From NCBI RefSeq assembly GCF_000512585.2, contig NC_089244.1, positions 1,178,001 through 1,242,000 on the forward strand: DNA of 64,000 nt. Direction: 5' to 3'. This DNA comes from Kwoniella bestiolae CBS 10118 (Eukaryota; Basidiomycota; Tremellomycetes; Tremellales; Cryptococcaceae). The notes beneath the pieces are model-generated. The model was given only the letters and a program-made list of their open reading frames with translations, was not told the origin of the DNA and did not search any database. Of the stretch, positions 46,438 to 57,851 are shown piece after piece. The position numbers and the translations under genes were made by a program. The stretch's first letter is position 1, and every line of letters starts with the position of its first letter.

Positions 46438-46926
46438 ATTTTTGTGGATTTTGTATATGGTATGCATAGATCTTAGCATTATGCTGATTGTTGCTACATT
46501 GGTTGTGTATCATGACGATTATGATAGGTTTGATTGATAGCAGGTATACAGGGGAACTGAGATATGCTTCTGCTATTCGCTTACTTTCTGATTGATGATG
46601 ATGTATATCCACGGAGTGATGGACAGAGGATAGATCTAGGGTCTATCGTCGATAACTTCATCACAAGAACTGATCGTAGATCTACTGTGCCCTAGTGTCT
46701 GTGCAGATGTTACCGTATAGGAGTATCATGGGAACATCTTGTGTATAGAGAAAAAACTTGCTCATCATCAGATGAACGGAAGCTCTATTGTTCGCCCAAC
46801 GTCCTTACTTGGTATTTAATCTAGACTGAGAACGATATATATTGTAATACCAGGATTGAAAAGAGGACCTATCGTGGTTTTGCTTCTCATTCCATCTACG
46901 CACCTGCAAAAAAATCAAATATCACC
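46438..46926. other. Intergenic region
   Basis: About 490 bp between GCN5 and the small gene at 46927. No gene seen. Confidence 0.3.
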
Positions 46927-47224
46927 ATGAACACCACAGCAACTTCGCAGCGCATTTTGGCCGAAATGAAGAGACAAGGTGATACGAAGGAGAATGGAAT
47001 GACAAGGTGAGTTCGCATTCGACTGATCGATCATATGGGACTTGGTTATTGGCTTAACGATGATATACTGTATATACATTAGAGATCGACAGTCCGATTG
47101 GGAAAAGGGCGAGCATCACGACCTCAACAGTCAGTCATGGTTGATGAGAGGTGGGTTCTGGCCTGTCCGAAAATATGCACGTATCATAACTCACGGTACG
47201 ATCACTAATGCACCAATGAGGTAG
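46927..47224 (+). CDS. Small protein (73 codons), unrecognised
   Basis: ATG 46927 sits in CACCATGAACACC context. Exon 1 (46927-47006) ends at AAG|GTGAGT, exon 2 (47083-47224) begins after ATTAG, and the phase fits (AG|A). Product pieces: MNTTATSQRILAEMKRQGD, TKENGMTRDRQSDWEKGEHH, DLNSQSWLMRGGFWPVRKYA, RIITHGTITNAPMR. No signal or membrane segment. Two clean splice sites in frame in such a short ORF make chance less likely. No family recognised. Confidence 0.5.
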
Positions 47225-48419
47225 TCTGCCTGGATCTCTTTTCACCTTGTCCTTGTCACCTCTTTCAACATGGTACCATCCATATTCCAAATCTTAAACA
47301 CACCACCGAATCGTTAGATGAGAAGATTATGATTATGTGATTTGGTCGAATAGCGTGAATGTGATGTTGGGGATTTGCTGTGCTTTCTGATTCGAGAAGG
47401 AAGTCCTGTGTGACAGATATGGAAGAAGTGAAGGCGATCCGTCATCGATAAGATATATGATGCAATACAGTATGCGGTACATCTTCCCACGCGAACTAAC
47501 CTCATCTTAATGAAGTGCGATAAAGGTACTATCAGAAATACCTTCCAACTGGTCCCGCCTCTCCTCTTTCTCTCTGGCTTGCGACATCTCCATCAGATCC
47601 AAACACACACAGTGTGTATGCACACATGCAGACGAACACAGCGCAAAGACTCTTGTGATCGTGCGTCGCAGCTGAGAAGCCACTTCCATCATTCTTATTT
47701 TGCCACCCAACACGAGGCAGGGTGGGGCAACTGACTTCACCATCACCCATCAACCATCAAAGCTTTCTCTTATACATTCATCATCATCGCTTTTATCATC
47801 ATACTATGCGGTCCACTCGCCGATCGTAGCTTGATGTTTTATAACGTCATTCATCAACATCAAGTCCGAAGTGCTCTTTCCTACTCATTGCCCCACTCCG
47901 AACTGTTATACCTCAACAACAAGAGAGACTAAATCACCAAAGGAGGGTATTCTATCGAAAAGAGGGGGATGTGGGGAGAAAGGGCGAGAACGGCGATCTA
48001 ACCCCAAAACAACTACTGTAGTACATCGCAACAACTAGAAGCAGTAATCGGAAAAAGAAGGAAGATTGTGTTTCTTTCAAGGTAAAAACTTCGCCTCGCT
48101 TGTGTTTCCATTCACATTGTATGTAACATCTTCTTCTTCTTTACTTCTTTTGTATTAATCTGCTATCTACCATGATGATAGTCTACTTGATTAAGCCGGT
48201 CAGCCGATCGAATTATCATCAGAAGATATACAGTATCAGCTGCTGTGTAATTAACTAATCTAACGGATGGGGTAAGGTTGACATTCTTCTTCCCCCTTAG
48301 CCTTCAGGTGATTGATCGTAACATACAACTATATGAACTAGCTCCATATCGACCATACATTCCTCCTTTCTTACTTTAATCCTCCTCTTTGCCACAATAT
48401 CCCTATTACCTCAACCACC
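47225..48419. other. Intergenic region, 1.2 kb
   Basis: No gene recognised. Contains ATCATCATCGC/ATCATCATA trinucleotide stretches near 47778-47805 and TCTTCTTCTT near 48128-48138. Presumably promoter and leader of the 48420 gene; the minus strand has small ORFs only. Confidence 0.35.
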
Positions 48420-49219
48420 ATGTCATCGTACTACGAGAGAAATAACGGGATAGTCAATGATTGTTATGAGGCTGAGGGGAAGTTGAGGAGAGCGTGGGGT
48501 TGGGGGGACCCAAAGGCTTATGAGAGGTTGTGAGTTGTCTTCCTGCTTCTAAGTCTGGGAAGGGGACACAAGGAGAGTGGGATGCCAACGAGGTTGTGAT
48601 AACAGAGCTCATAGCTGATGCAGTCGATTGGATACTGACAGGAAACGATTCGCAAGTTGGTTCGAAGATATATGGTTAGAGATTGATGATTTGACGGTAA
48701 GTACAATCTTTCGAAGTCGGATGGTCGTCACGCTGTTTTGACACTTTAGTTGTTTTGGTAGGACGATAATCAGCTCAACGAACGAGCAGAATGCGCTGCG
48801 CTTCTTGGTGAGTTTGAGTGCTTCCACCTGCTGTAACCGGGTGTTCACCGTACCTGCCACTGAGTATGCACAGCTGATGGTCGTGCGGTCTCCCCAATCC
48901 AGCCTGCGAAGAACTCCTCACGTTCACCCATATCCCATGCGAAGATTACCTGAAATATATCGTCCGTATACGATGCTGTTTGAGACCCGATGAAACATGG
49001 TATGATGTGAGTGGGGATACCCTCGGGCTGTGGAAAGAGAACTATTGTCCCCCTGCTGACTCGAATGACTCCGACTTAGTACCCATACGACGTTACTGGT
49101 CTCGAGGTGAGTTCTCTTTGTAACTCATTTCCAGATCAGTATGTTCATGTGAAGCTACACAACAGGATACGAGCGACGAATCGTCCGATGATGGGATGAT
49201 GTTCCATATGGAGATGTAA
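48420..49219 (+). CDS. Unrecognised protein, tandem paralogue A
   Basis: Six exons. ATG 48420: MSSYYERNNGIVNDCYEAEG, KLRRAWGWGDPKAYERL|KRF, ASWFEDIWLEIDDLT|DDNQ, LNERAECAALL|ACEELL, TFTHIPCEDYLKYIVRIRCC, LRPDETWYD|YPYDVTGLE, and a final exon DTSDESSDDGMMFHMEM (stop 49217-49219). Donors GTGAGT/GTAAGT and acceptors GACAG, TGGTAG and ACAG are clean, with phases 2, 0, 1, 0, 0. A second gene 1.2 kb downstream shares length class, the first three intron phases and wording around the CNDLL/CEELL block. Small acidic-tailed helical protein; family and function not recognised. Confidence 0.62.
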
Positions 49220-50297
49220 CTGAGCATCTTCATTTACCCATACCAAGTGAAATTCAGGGACGACGAGTATGTTCGTATGAAGGGGCCATCTATGCCTGCT
49301 GTATATTTAGACTAGTCAGCTGTGTATACTGTATTTTTAGATCATCAGACAGACTGTACATCGTCAAGTTGTAGTTCACCGCTCACTCACTTTACTTTGT
49401 AGATTATACCTCGCACTACTGTATTACCCCGAAACGTTCATACTGTATTACCATCTGTATTTGGCTTATGCTATGATATTTATGTCAACGTGCGATGTAC
49501 ACCTCATTCAAGCAGGCGCTGTGTAGTAATGAACAACACGATCTTACACTAAGTCCCTATCACGACATGGAATGCTCGCCATTACGAGTAACTTATCTCC
49601 TTTCACGTAAATTACCTTACTAGGAATTATATCAGTCAGTCAATAATCTCGAAATGGGGCCATCCACCATCCACGTTGGAATCTGGGGTCAAGGGAAAGA
49701 TAATGTAAAATGCAAGGCACCTAAAAGATTCTGAGACGATGCCGTACCTGATTCACATACCTCTGGGAATCACAGCATCACAGCTACAGCTACATTGGCA
49801 GGGGTATAAGTGTGGGTGATGTAATCTGCTTTACGTGTGCGAATGTCATACATGGTCATAGTCATTACTCAAGGTCATACGGTCTCAAGGGGAGTCTGGA
49901 GTGGTCCATTCTTCAGATGATCCAATGGTTTATCAGTCCGATCTAACCACTCTGGGTTGATTTTCGCTGAGAGCTCTGAGAGTGAGGTAGAGTCGACCAA
50001 GAGTGGTCTCTGGTCTTGGTTCTTGGTGTACTGTACCTTCGTTCTTGGCTTTCTCATAATGACCATTTGATGGGACATGACCCGGCAGTGCCCATCGGTG
50101 GTATCCGGATCTAAAAGAAGCTTTATTCGTGTTCGTCAAGTGGGGAAAAGGGGAAAGGGGAGAATGAGGTACTACATTCACAAGTTTCATTCTTTGGTTT
50201 CTGGTTCCAGAGTCAGAGTTTAGTGCGAGCAGAATGATGTAGTCGGATCTTGAATGTCATACCTTGGAAACCTTCCGTGAGCTCCGTGAGATACACA

Positions 50298-50331
<34 letters not shown>

Positions 50332-50435
50332 CTGGGAGAGGTGCATTTGCCGCTCTACTCTATTGAATCCTTCCATGATATGTAGACCAGCAAGCTTCTA
50401 CAATACGATACGAGATACAATATACGACCAACACG
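49220..50435. other. Intergenic region with (AT)14
   Basis: About 1.2 kb between the paired genes. It holds a dinucleotide repeat (separate entry) and, on the minus strand, two overlapping open frames at 49875-50190 that I could not turn into a spliced gene. Possible small-gene or pseudogene remains; see findings. Confidence 0.35.
50301..50328. repeat. (AT)14 microsatellite
   Basis: Fourteen AT units in a row at 50301-50328, about 110 bp before the start of paralogue B, so it could act as promoter DNA or vary in length. Confidence 0.95.
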
Positions 50436-51240
50436 ATGATACACGATATCAACAATACCTCTTTGGAACTTGAGTTTGGGGTTTTGGCGCTGAATTTAAG
50501 GAATATGTGGTATCAGCATGGATATAGTGGGTTGTGAGTGAATGACCTGCTTGGTTCTGCCAGCTTGTGTGTATATCCAGAGGAGACAGACCTACAGCTG
50601 ATGGACGCGATAGACGGTACTTCAAGCAGCACATTGCAGATATCTACAAGAGGTTTGAGCTGTTACTTGTCAGTAGATCAGTATCGCTCAGTCAGATGCA
50701 GAGCTGATGCAATGAGCGATATGATATGGTAGGACGAAGACAAAGTGGATCCAGAGACTGTCAGGGCAGCAGAGACCGGTGAGTACGCCCATCTCATCGA
50801 ACAAGGGATCTCACGGTACTCATGTAGCTATCAGGGGATATATGTAGCTGACTTTTCCTGTCATGTCTTGACCAGCATGCAACGACCTCCTTGCACTTCA
50901 CGCCGTGCCCAACGAAACATGGCTACCATACGTCACATCGATAAAGAGGAGACTCAGTCAATCTAGTTCGACCTCGGGCGGATCAAGTGTCCAGGTGAGT
51001 AGGGTAGTATCATCGTTGAAAGACCCCTTCGAGTTATGAGCACTACGAGAATTCCCCATCATGTCATGAAGGCACTGACGAATTCGCGCTCTCACAGATC
51101 TCCCCGAGCTCGTCTCTCCAGAATTCACCGACCGAAGAGAAATCCTCGCACACCTACTCGTATGAACCGTACGGATCCTATGGGAACTACCAGTACCAGT
51201 CCTCCGGGAATAGGTTATCCCACCGACGAGCCACTACGTG
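50436..51240 (+). CDS. Unrecognised protein, tandem paralogue B
   Basis: ATG 50436: MIHDINNTSLELEFGVLALN, LRNMWYQHGYSGL (donor TT|GTGAGT, like copy A). Exon 2 reads ...RYFKQHIADIYKRFELLL and ends at CTT|GTCAGT. Then DEDKVDPETVRAAET (acceptor TGGTAG as in A, donor phase 1), ACNDLLALHAVPNETWLPYV, TSIKRRLSQSSSTSGGSSVQ, and a Ser/Tyr-rich end ISPSSSLQNSPTEEKSSHTY with TGA at 51238-51240. It resembles copy A in exon order and helix pattern (DEDK..ETACNDLLALHAVPNETW against DDNQ..LLACEELLTFTHIPCEDY). The exon 2 acceptor (GACAG about 50590) is the weakest part. Function not recognised. Confidence 0.57.
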
Positions 51241-51727
51241 ACATTACGATGTCACCTCTGATAAGCCAAGGTAGATTCAGACGTGTCCGTTGATGGGTAT
51301 TTTCCATTTAACTATTCTGTTATAGTCCGTTTGACGACTTGATGATTTGTATTATGGATTATGGAAACGAAACAAAGAAAACTTCTAAACAAGAAAAAAT
51401 GAAGACATACCATTCTCTAGACGAACGTTTGACTGTATCATATGATCTGTACCCATCCTATCCTTGTATGCATATATGTAATCATGTTTCTACATCATCT
51501 CTATGTTATATGTACAATACAAAACTTACTGGTGTTCACAACCATCCGATTCCGATATGATATGAGTAATTGATCCGTTGATTCGTTTGTTCGTCCCTTC
51601 AGAACAGCTTTCACTGACTGATATGTATATACAATGTTGGTATTTTCGTTAACCTATCCAAGCCCCACATTCAATCAGCTTAATCACCCACATCCATTGA
51701 CAAGTAACTTATCCTCACTAACCTCAA
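51241..51727. other. Convergent 3' intergenic region
   Basis: About 490 bp between paralogue B (+) and the spartin-like gene (-), which both end here. It is AT-rich and no gene was seen. Confidence 0.3.
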
Positions 51728-54012
51728 CTACCTTCCAAAACCCGAACCTTGACCCAGCGCCGACTTCTCACTCCTACTCTTTATCTCCGGCATCCCCACC
51801 ACGATCTCCTTCTCCCCCCTCCCATCTTCAATCTCAACATCCCCAGCTTTAATTTCTCCCCCATGTCCCTCTGCTTGCAATTTCACTGTCTCCCCATCAG
51901 CAAGTTTCGCCTTGACGAATCCCTTTGCGGTAGACTTGAGGACCGCTCGTCTTCCTACTCCTGCTACGTCGATGTACACTACTGCTACATTCTTGACTGA
52001 TCCGCCTACTAGTGCTGTGGCTTCTCCTGCTTCGGCACCGTATTTGTGTCTGTGATCAAAATATACAACATCAGCATTTGATAAAGTCATATCGCGCATA
52101 AGGGGGTTTACGATTGAGAGGATCACTCACCCAGCCGCAGAGGACGCCGCGATAGTCCCATTATTAATCAAATCATGGGCTGTAGCTTCCAGACTCGTCA
52201 AAACCACCTCTCCAGCCAAAAGTATCCTGCCCAATAACGCTTTCTTCTTAGGCTGAGCAGTCGAAGTCGAAGATGAGGGAGTCTGAGGTCTCGAAGGTCC
52301 AGGAGAGTAATTGGAAGGTTCAGAAGTGAATTTCTCGCCATACGACGGTGGAGGAGCGTTGAATCGCTGTTCCTCGGCTAACTTGGTATCTGTCTGACTG
52401 GGTACAGGGATCGTATGTCCCACCGCACCATACTGCGTGGGACTGGGTGGGACTGGTGAGGTTGCGTGACCATGTAGATAAGCGGGTTTGGCGGGGATGG
52501 GAGGAGCGCCTGTTGGAGTTCTAGCTGCGTAGGGGACCGGGATGGTACCTGTTGCTGTGGCTGATCTTGGTGGAAGAGGTGGCCCGGGTGTAGAGGATTT
52601 CCTATAGGCTTCTACAGCGGGTTTGTACCCGTATGTATATCCTTTACCTGCTGCTGTTGAGATTACCTAGTTCCACCGTGCGACTGATCAGCTTTTGCCT
52701 TGGACGAGATGGCTGTTGGATATTCGATTGGATGACTCCACTCACCCCTGTTATCTTGCCGATGGTAGTTTTGGTGACCGTAGCAGCTTTTATACTCCCA
52801 TTATGAACCTTGACTATATTCTGTTTCGTTTGGGGAGAGAACTTGACAGGTTCAGGTCGGGGAGTGGAATTGCGGATGTACATATCTGCACCTGATATCA
52901 TCTGTCGAGATGACCATGAACCGAAGGATAGTATGCCTTGGCTACGAGGACCACACAAGGATCAGCCACTCCCTCCTACTACATCGCCGCAAATTTGTGT
53001 TCATTACAGGTATGACAGAGTTCTGGGATTGTGACCGAAGACAAACGAAGTGTGAAAGAAGAGTACATACCTGACCTTATGCGCACCACGCAATAACCAA
53101 TCATCCAGATCCTCCTCCGGTACAGTCTTAACCTTCACTTTCAATATATCGTCACCTTCTCTCTGATATCCGAAATCCAACATCACAGGTTTATTCTTAT
53201 CCTCACTCATCAACCTCTTATCCTCCTCCACATCAAAGGTCTGTTCCAGCTCTCCGACTACCTGCCCATTATCCTCATTGATAAGCACGATCCTACCCCT
53301 CATCTCCTCGGGTGCCAGCATCTCACCACCACTCGATGATAGCGCTGGGGGAGCGAGTCCATTCAAAGCAGTAGATTCCTTTGCCAGACATCCATATTGC
53401 TTTAACAGTACTTCAAAGGAATCTAGATCCTCTAGATCTGCTTGAGAGGATGGCAAGTGTATGACGAACGATACCGATGCATTGGGTATATGAGGTGATG
53501 GGACGGTGTAGACTAGTCCATCTTTGTCGCGGGAGGGGATCATAGGCTGATTAGGAACGATGGGCATCTCAAAGGTAGGTCCGACTTTGATGACTAGCCA
53601 GAAATCGTGTGTTGGGATTGGTGGATCGGCTGGTGAGGGGGAGAAAGGATTTGCGGTTTGATGTCCTATTTCTGGTGGGATGGGAAGGGAGACGCATTCT
53701 AGACTGGATAGTAGCGACGGAAGTTAGTCCGATGATTACCTTTTGGTAGAATCGGAAGAGCAGGAGGGGAATGACGTTGAGGGACTTACCGGAACTCCCC
53801 TCGGGCAAGGGTTATTGTCTCTTCATCGTATATCTACTTTCGCAGTCAGCAGCCAGCATGTGGTCCATATGATGATGGGAGGAGTGAAAGAGATACTAGC
53901 TCACCTGCTTGACTACGGCGTGTTCGATGGTCAATAGCAAGTACCCACTCGCAGAATCCAGAGTGGGCGTGGAGATACCACTTCGATTGGGTGGTGTGGG
54001 TGAGACGGACAT
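51728..54012 (-). CDS. Senescence/spartin-domain protein
   Basis: ATG 54012 starts MSVSPTPPNRSGISTPTLDS, then ITLARGEFRLECVSLPIPPE, SVSFVIHLPSSQADLEDLDS and GQVVGELEQTFDVEEDKRLM. The C-terminal half is the senescence/spartin domain, split over several exons: GILSFGSWSSRQMISGADMY, NGSIKAATVTKTTIGKITG, GRILLAGEVVLTSLEATAHD, LINNGTIAASSAAG, and HKYGAEAGEATALVGGSVKN. This Gly/Ala-rich, lipid-associating pattern with the YG-EAG motif is characteristic. Between the halves is a Pro-rich linker. Plant and animal relatives act on lipid droplets and endosomes; here that is an inference. A (AG) microsatellite lies in its 5' leader (54103-54124). Confidence 0.85.
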
Positions 54013-55041
54013 GTTGACGCGACGTAGTGGAAGCGATCTCGCCGACTTGCCGATGATTTCACCGATGAAGGGATGATGTTGCGACGATGTTGTCCGACGG
54101 TAAGAGAGAGAGAGAGAGAGAGAGTTAGTTTAACTGTATTGATAGTTGCAAAGTGAACGTGAACGTGATTGTGTCGTATCAGTGATGCGGGCAATCAAAC
54201 AATAATAATTGGCACAATGAGAGGATGATGAGCATTGACGTCACAATCGATCACATGGCATGGCTACCATTCACCGCACAGTACTGTACAACAAAACCAC
54301 ATCCATTGGGTTTGGCCATGCTTCACTCCTTCAATCTTGCTTCATGCATCTCTTTCATATCGGCATCTAATACATACCGCAAACACATGTAGACGATACT
54401 CCCCACATTTCTACAACGACCACTCAAATGATGCACAGCATCGACTGGGTTGCAGCCAGAACGCTCGGATACTAAGTTATTCCGAACACCTTATCCTAAT
54501 TGGTATAACATCACTATTCTCATATAGCTCATACGCATGTGGATCCGGAATCAGAATGACACATCATCAACGCACTTCACTCTATCATTCTCTCTCTAAA
54601 GTGTTGACACAGTCACAACCAACACAGCAAAGATCCATCCAAGAAGGAGTTTGAAGAATACCCCCGCGCCAGATGAAGACGAGGCAAACACCGTGTGAGA
54701 TCCACTGACAATACCTCCGAAGCCCGAAGAGAAACCACCATGGAATTGGTTCCAGCAAGTTATACTGATTGATAATCAGATCTAATCTCGAATGCTAACA
54801 TCACAAACTTCGAAGACACCGATAGGTCGTGTAAGCCGTCATGCTATGCACTGTCAGTGAGATGCACATGCATGGGCTAGCATGATCGAAGGGGATTTCC
54901 GACCGAGTGACCGGGATAACGATCAGGAAGCCTGCAACGTCGGGGTCAGTCCATGATATATACAGGTCGCCCGATGCAGTTGTTGAAAGCCCATTCTCAA
55001 CTCCCAACTTGATTGACACAAGTACAACAAGGCTGGACGAG
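54013..55041. promoter_or_regulatory. Divergent intergenic region
   Basis: About 1 kb between the spartin-like gene (-) and the UDP-glycosyltransferase (+). Contains the (AG)11 tract. An open plus-strand frame at 54235-54654 has no recognisable domain. No other gene seen. Confidence 0.35.
54103..54124. repeat. (AG)11 microsatellite
   Basis: Eleven AG units in a row; read on the minus strand this is a CT tract about 100 bp upstream of the spartin-like start, where fungal promoters often carry pyrimidine runs. Confidence 0.95.
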
Positions 55042-57336
55042 ATGACAATTACTATTGACGATACATCCAAGAAGCATTACCTGCTTACTCCTTTACCACT
55101 GTACGTCCCCTCATTCCCTGCTATGTCCAGCCATGTTCTTCCTCAGGGATATCTATGCTAACGAGAGATGGTGGCAGATGGGGTCATCTCCGCCCAGGAA
55201 TCGGTATGATCCCCCAACTTCTTACTCGTAACCCTGATGCTCTAGTGACAATTATCATCCCCATCGCGCACTCCATCCCCTCTCAAAGGGAACTAGGCAG
55301 ATATGGCCTAGAGCGCGACGAGAGAATCAAGATCATTCATTATGGGGATGAAGACGAGGTACAAAAGGAATTCGCAGTGACCGGTATGGAGGAGTTAGGG
55401 AAGTTTATGACCATGTTGCAAGACGGGGTGGTTGAGCTTTATCCAAAGATCTTGAAGGTGAGGTGGTCTTACTTCTCCTTTTGAAAGGACATTTTCGCCA
55501 ATATGTCTTCTTGTGAGGTGTCAAGCAGAATACGGGCTGATGATACCCTACCCTGCAACTCAGTGCGCACCGATCTACGATCCCCTCCTGAAACGACACA
55601 TCGCCCTTCATCCCACTCCGCCCACTCTGGCGTTCCTTGATATCAGCGTAGCCTGTACTCGAGGGGTGTTGGTGTGCCACGAATACAACCAGAAATTAGG
55701 ATTTAACACCAAATTGGTCATTCTTTTCCCACTGGGCTCGGAACATGCTAGTTGGTGGGTTTGTCTTCCCTAGCCTCACCTTCCATCTTCGATTGAGTTA
55801 AGGGAGAAAGAGATGAATGCTGATTAAACCACCTATCGCAGGATGTTCCTCAAGCCTTCTGATCCTAAGCAACTGACTTACAAAGAACGAATGAACAGGA
55901 TCTTAGATGCGCCACTCGATGATAGAGAGAAGGTGTACAACAAGGTGTGTGGACTCGACTCCCGCGAGTTACGGGTGTATTGACTTTGTGACCGTGTACA
56001 GATGTTAGGCGAGAACCAAGATTACATTGAACTCCCCGGATATCCCCCATTTTGTGAGTCCATTTTGGATACTAGTAAGCCGTCCTGGTAGCCCGTATGC
56101 TGATGTTATTGTGCCTTGACACAGACGTATGGGAAGGTCAGCCCACTCAGCGTGAGTCGCAGATCAGTATCAACGGTAATGACACAGTAATGAAACGTAT
56201 TTATTGACTCGATGGGCATACATACACTGTAGCCGACCATTTCATCCAAATCCTTCATCCGGTGTACGAGTCCCTCCCCTATATCGAAGCTATGGTTCAT
56301 GCCTGGCCAGGCTATCTGGGTAAAGTATACCAAGAAGAGATGAAGAAACAAGTGAGTACGGGATCATTGCACTACACCATCGACACACTGTATCATCCCT
56401 TGCTGATGTTGGCTGGGATATACCAGGGCCACAAAGTCCTGTTTACCGGTCCACTCCTTCCTAAACAGATCGACGATAAGTCCAAGCGGCTGTAGGAGAC
56501 GTCAAAGTATTTTTAGATAGAGCGTTAGAAGAGAAAGGGAAGAATAGTGTTGTGTATATCAGGTATGTTACCTCCAGCCAAATTGGTACCGAACAATCAG
56601 GTCCGAGGATGAGATCAAGGCTGATGTCCTGTCGCATGAACCAGCTTCGGTACCCTAATGTTCCCTCCCAAGCCCCATCAACTCTCCCTCCTCCTCGACG
56701 TACTTATCCGCCTCAACATCCGATTCATCCTTGTCCAAGGTGTTGCTCCTCCCGAGCTCCAGAAACTAGCGAGGGATAAGATCCAAGGGAGCGATTACGC
56801 GGATAAAGCGATGCTCATCCAATGGGCTAATCAGTATGGCGTTTTGTCGCATGAGGGGACGGGGTGGTTCTTGACTCATGGGGGGAGTAATAGTACGATG
56901 GAGGGATTGAGGACCAGGACACCGATGTGTGAGTTTGGTGTCTCTTCCAACATTATTGGCAAGTTCCCCTGTGGTATATGGATTCCTTCGCCTGAATCAA
57001 TAGCTCACGCTGATCTCTTTGCGCTTCAACGCGGTGTTCTGGCCAGGAGACGTAGACCAAGTATGGATCTCATCCTCCCTCTCCCAATCCCACAAGGTAG
57101 GATACGAATTCATCCAAATTCGTAATGGTCCCAATATCGGTAAAGTCACCGCTAGGACCCCCAACACCGTAGTAGAGGGTACGAACGAAGCTATCGAAAA
57201 GGAGTTTATGGATGTATTTGGGAATTTGAATAATGACTTTGGGGATGAGATAAGAAGGAATGTAGAGAGAGTGGGGGATGAGGTTGATGATGATGAGATT
57301 GCGAGGGAGGGGTGGAAGGAGATCATGGGTTTGTGA
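55042..57336 (+). CDS. UDP-glycosyltransferase (GT1), apparently decaying
   Basis: Starts ATG 55042 (MTITIDDTSKKHYLL). The N-terminal GT-B domain includes GHLRPGIGMIPQLL, CAPIYDPLLKRHIAL and PPTLAFLDISVACTRG; then the region VLFTGPLLPKQIDDKSKRL, a FLDRALEEKGKNSVVYIS-FGTLMFPPKPHQL block, and the sugar-nucleotide signature WFLTHGGSNSTMEGL with the tail VFWPGDVDQVWISSSL. Most introns read well with agreeing phases. Two problems: at about 56490 the frame of KSKRL meets a TAG and the next conserved block (GDVKVFL) is in another frame; and near 56927-57027 the exon after RTPM has no AG acceptor in front of VFWPGDVDQ. So it is either a pseudogene or carries sequence errors. Typical role: glycosylation of sterols or small lipophilic molecules. 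Confidence 0.72.
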
Positions 57337-57497
57337 TTGGTTGTAGATAGCCATAGGGTACGGCTGGACACGAATGCAAAGATATCACACATTATAAGCC
57401 TGATATGCAGACACCCAAAATAATCCGAAGCCATGCATTGATTTGGGTTGCAGGAACAAAAAACAATCGACGTGATGAAAACATAATCGTACCACCC

Positions 57498-57512
57498 AAA
57501 AAAACCCAAAAA
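57498..57512 (-). terminator. Pol III T-run terminator of tRNA-Arg
   Basis: On the minus strand, five T then GGG then seven T, starting 4 nt after the tRNA end at 57517. Confidence 0.85.
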
Positions 57513-57516
57513 GATG

Positions 57517-57611
57517 AAGGTCCGACGGGATTTGAACCCGCGACCGCTAGATAAACTCCAGTCAAGTTTCCGACCTCGAAGTCTAGAATGCTACCACTGC
57601 AACACAAACCC
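57517..57611 (-). tRNA. tRNA-Arg (anticodon UCG) with a 23-nt intron
   Basis: Minus-strand cloverleaf: acceptor stem GGGTTTG (57611-57605) pairs with CGGACCT; D-arm TTGC-AGTGGTA-GCAT; anticodon stem CTAGA/TCTAG with loop CTTCGAA, anticodon TCG at 57579-57577; T-arm GCGGG-TTCAAAT-CCCGT. The intron (57575-57553) sits one base 3' of the anticodon, the standard place. Arg by codon logic; the acceptor stem has three G-U pairs and position 10 is T, slightly unusual. A T-run terminator follows. Confidence 0.84.
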
Positions 57612-57851
57612 TTCTTCCATGTTTGCCTGATTTTGGATATCTTTATATACTTACACCCAACAGGAGAATACAAGGGATATACAAACCTTCTGGGTGTTCC
57701 CTCACCATCATCTTGGAGTCACTGATGACTTGCAGTCACTCAAAGAACAGCATGAACTGTCCATCTACATTCAAGTCAAGACCTTGCGTTCCTTTTATCA
57801 TGCATATGTGTATCTCTGAGCCTCTACTCCAATCCATATTCGCACTGACTG

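Noticed and set aside
54235..54654. 139-codon plus-strand ORF before the UDP-glycosyltransferase
   Set aside because: Composition is His/Ser/Thr-rich as in random AC-rich sequence, with no domain and no splice link to the following gene.
57392..57673. Minus-strand ORF reading VAGSNPVGPSS
   Set aside because: It is a translation through the tRNA-Arg T-arm, a classic false ORF.
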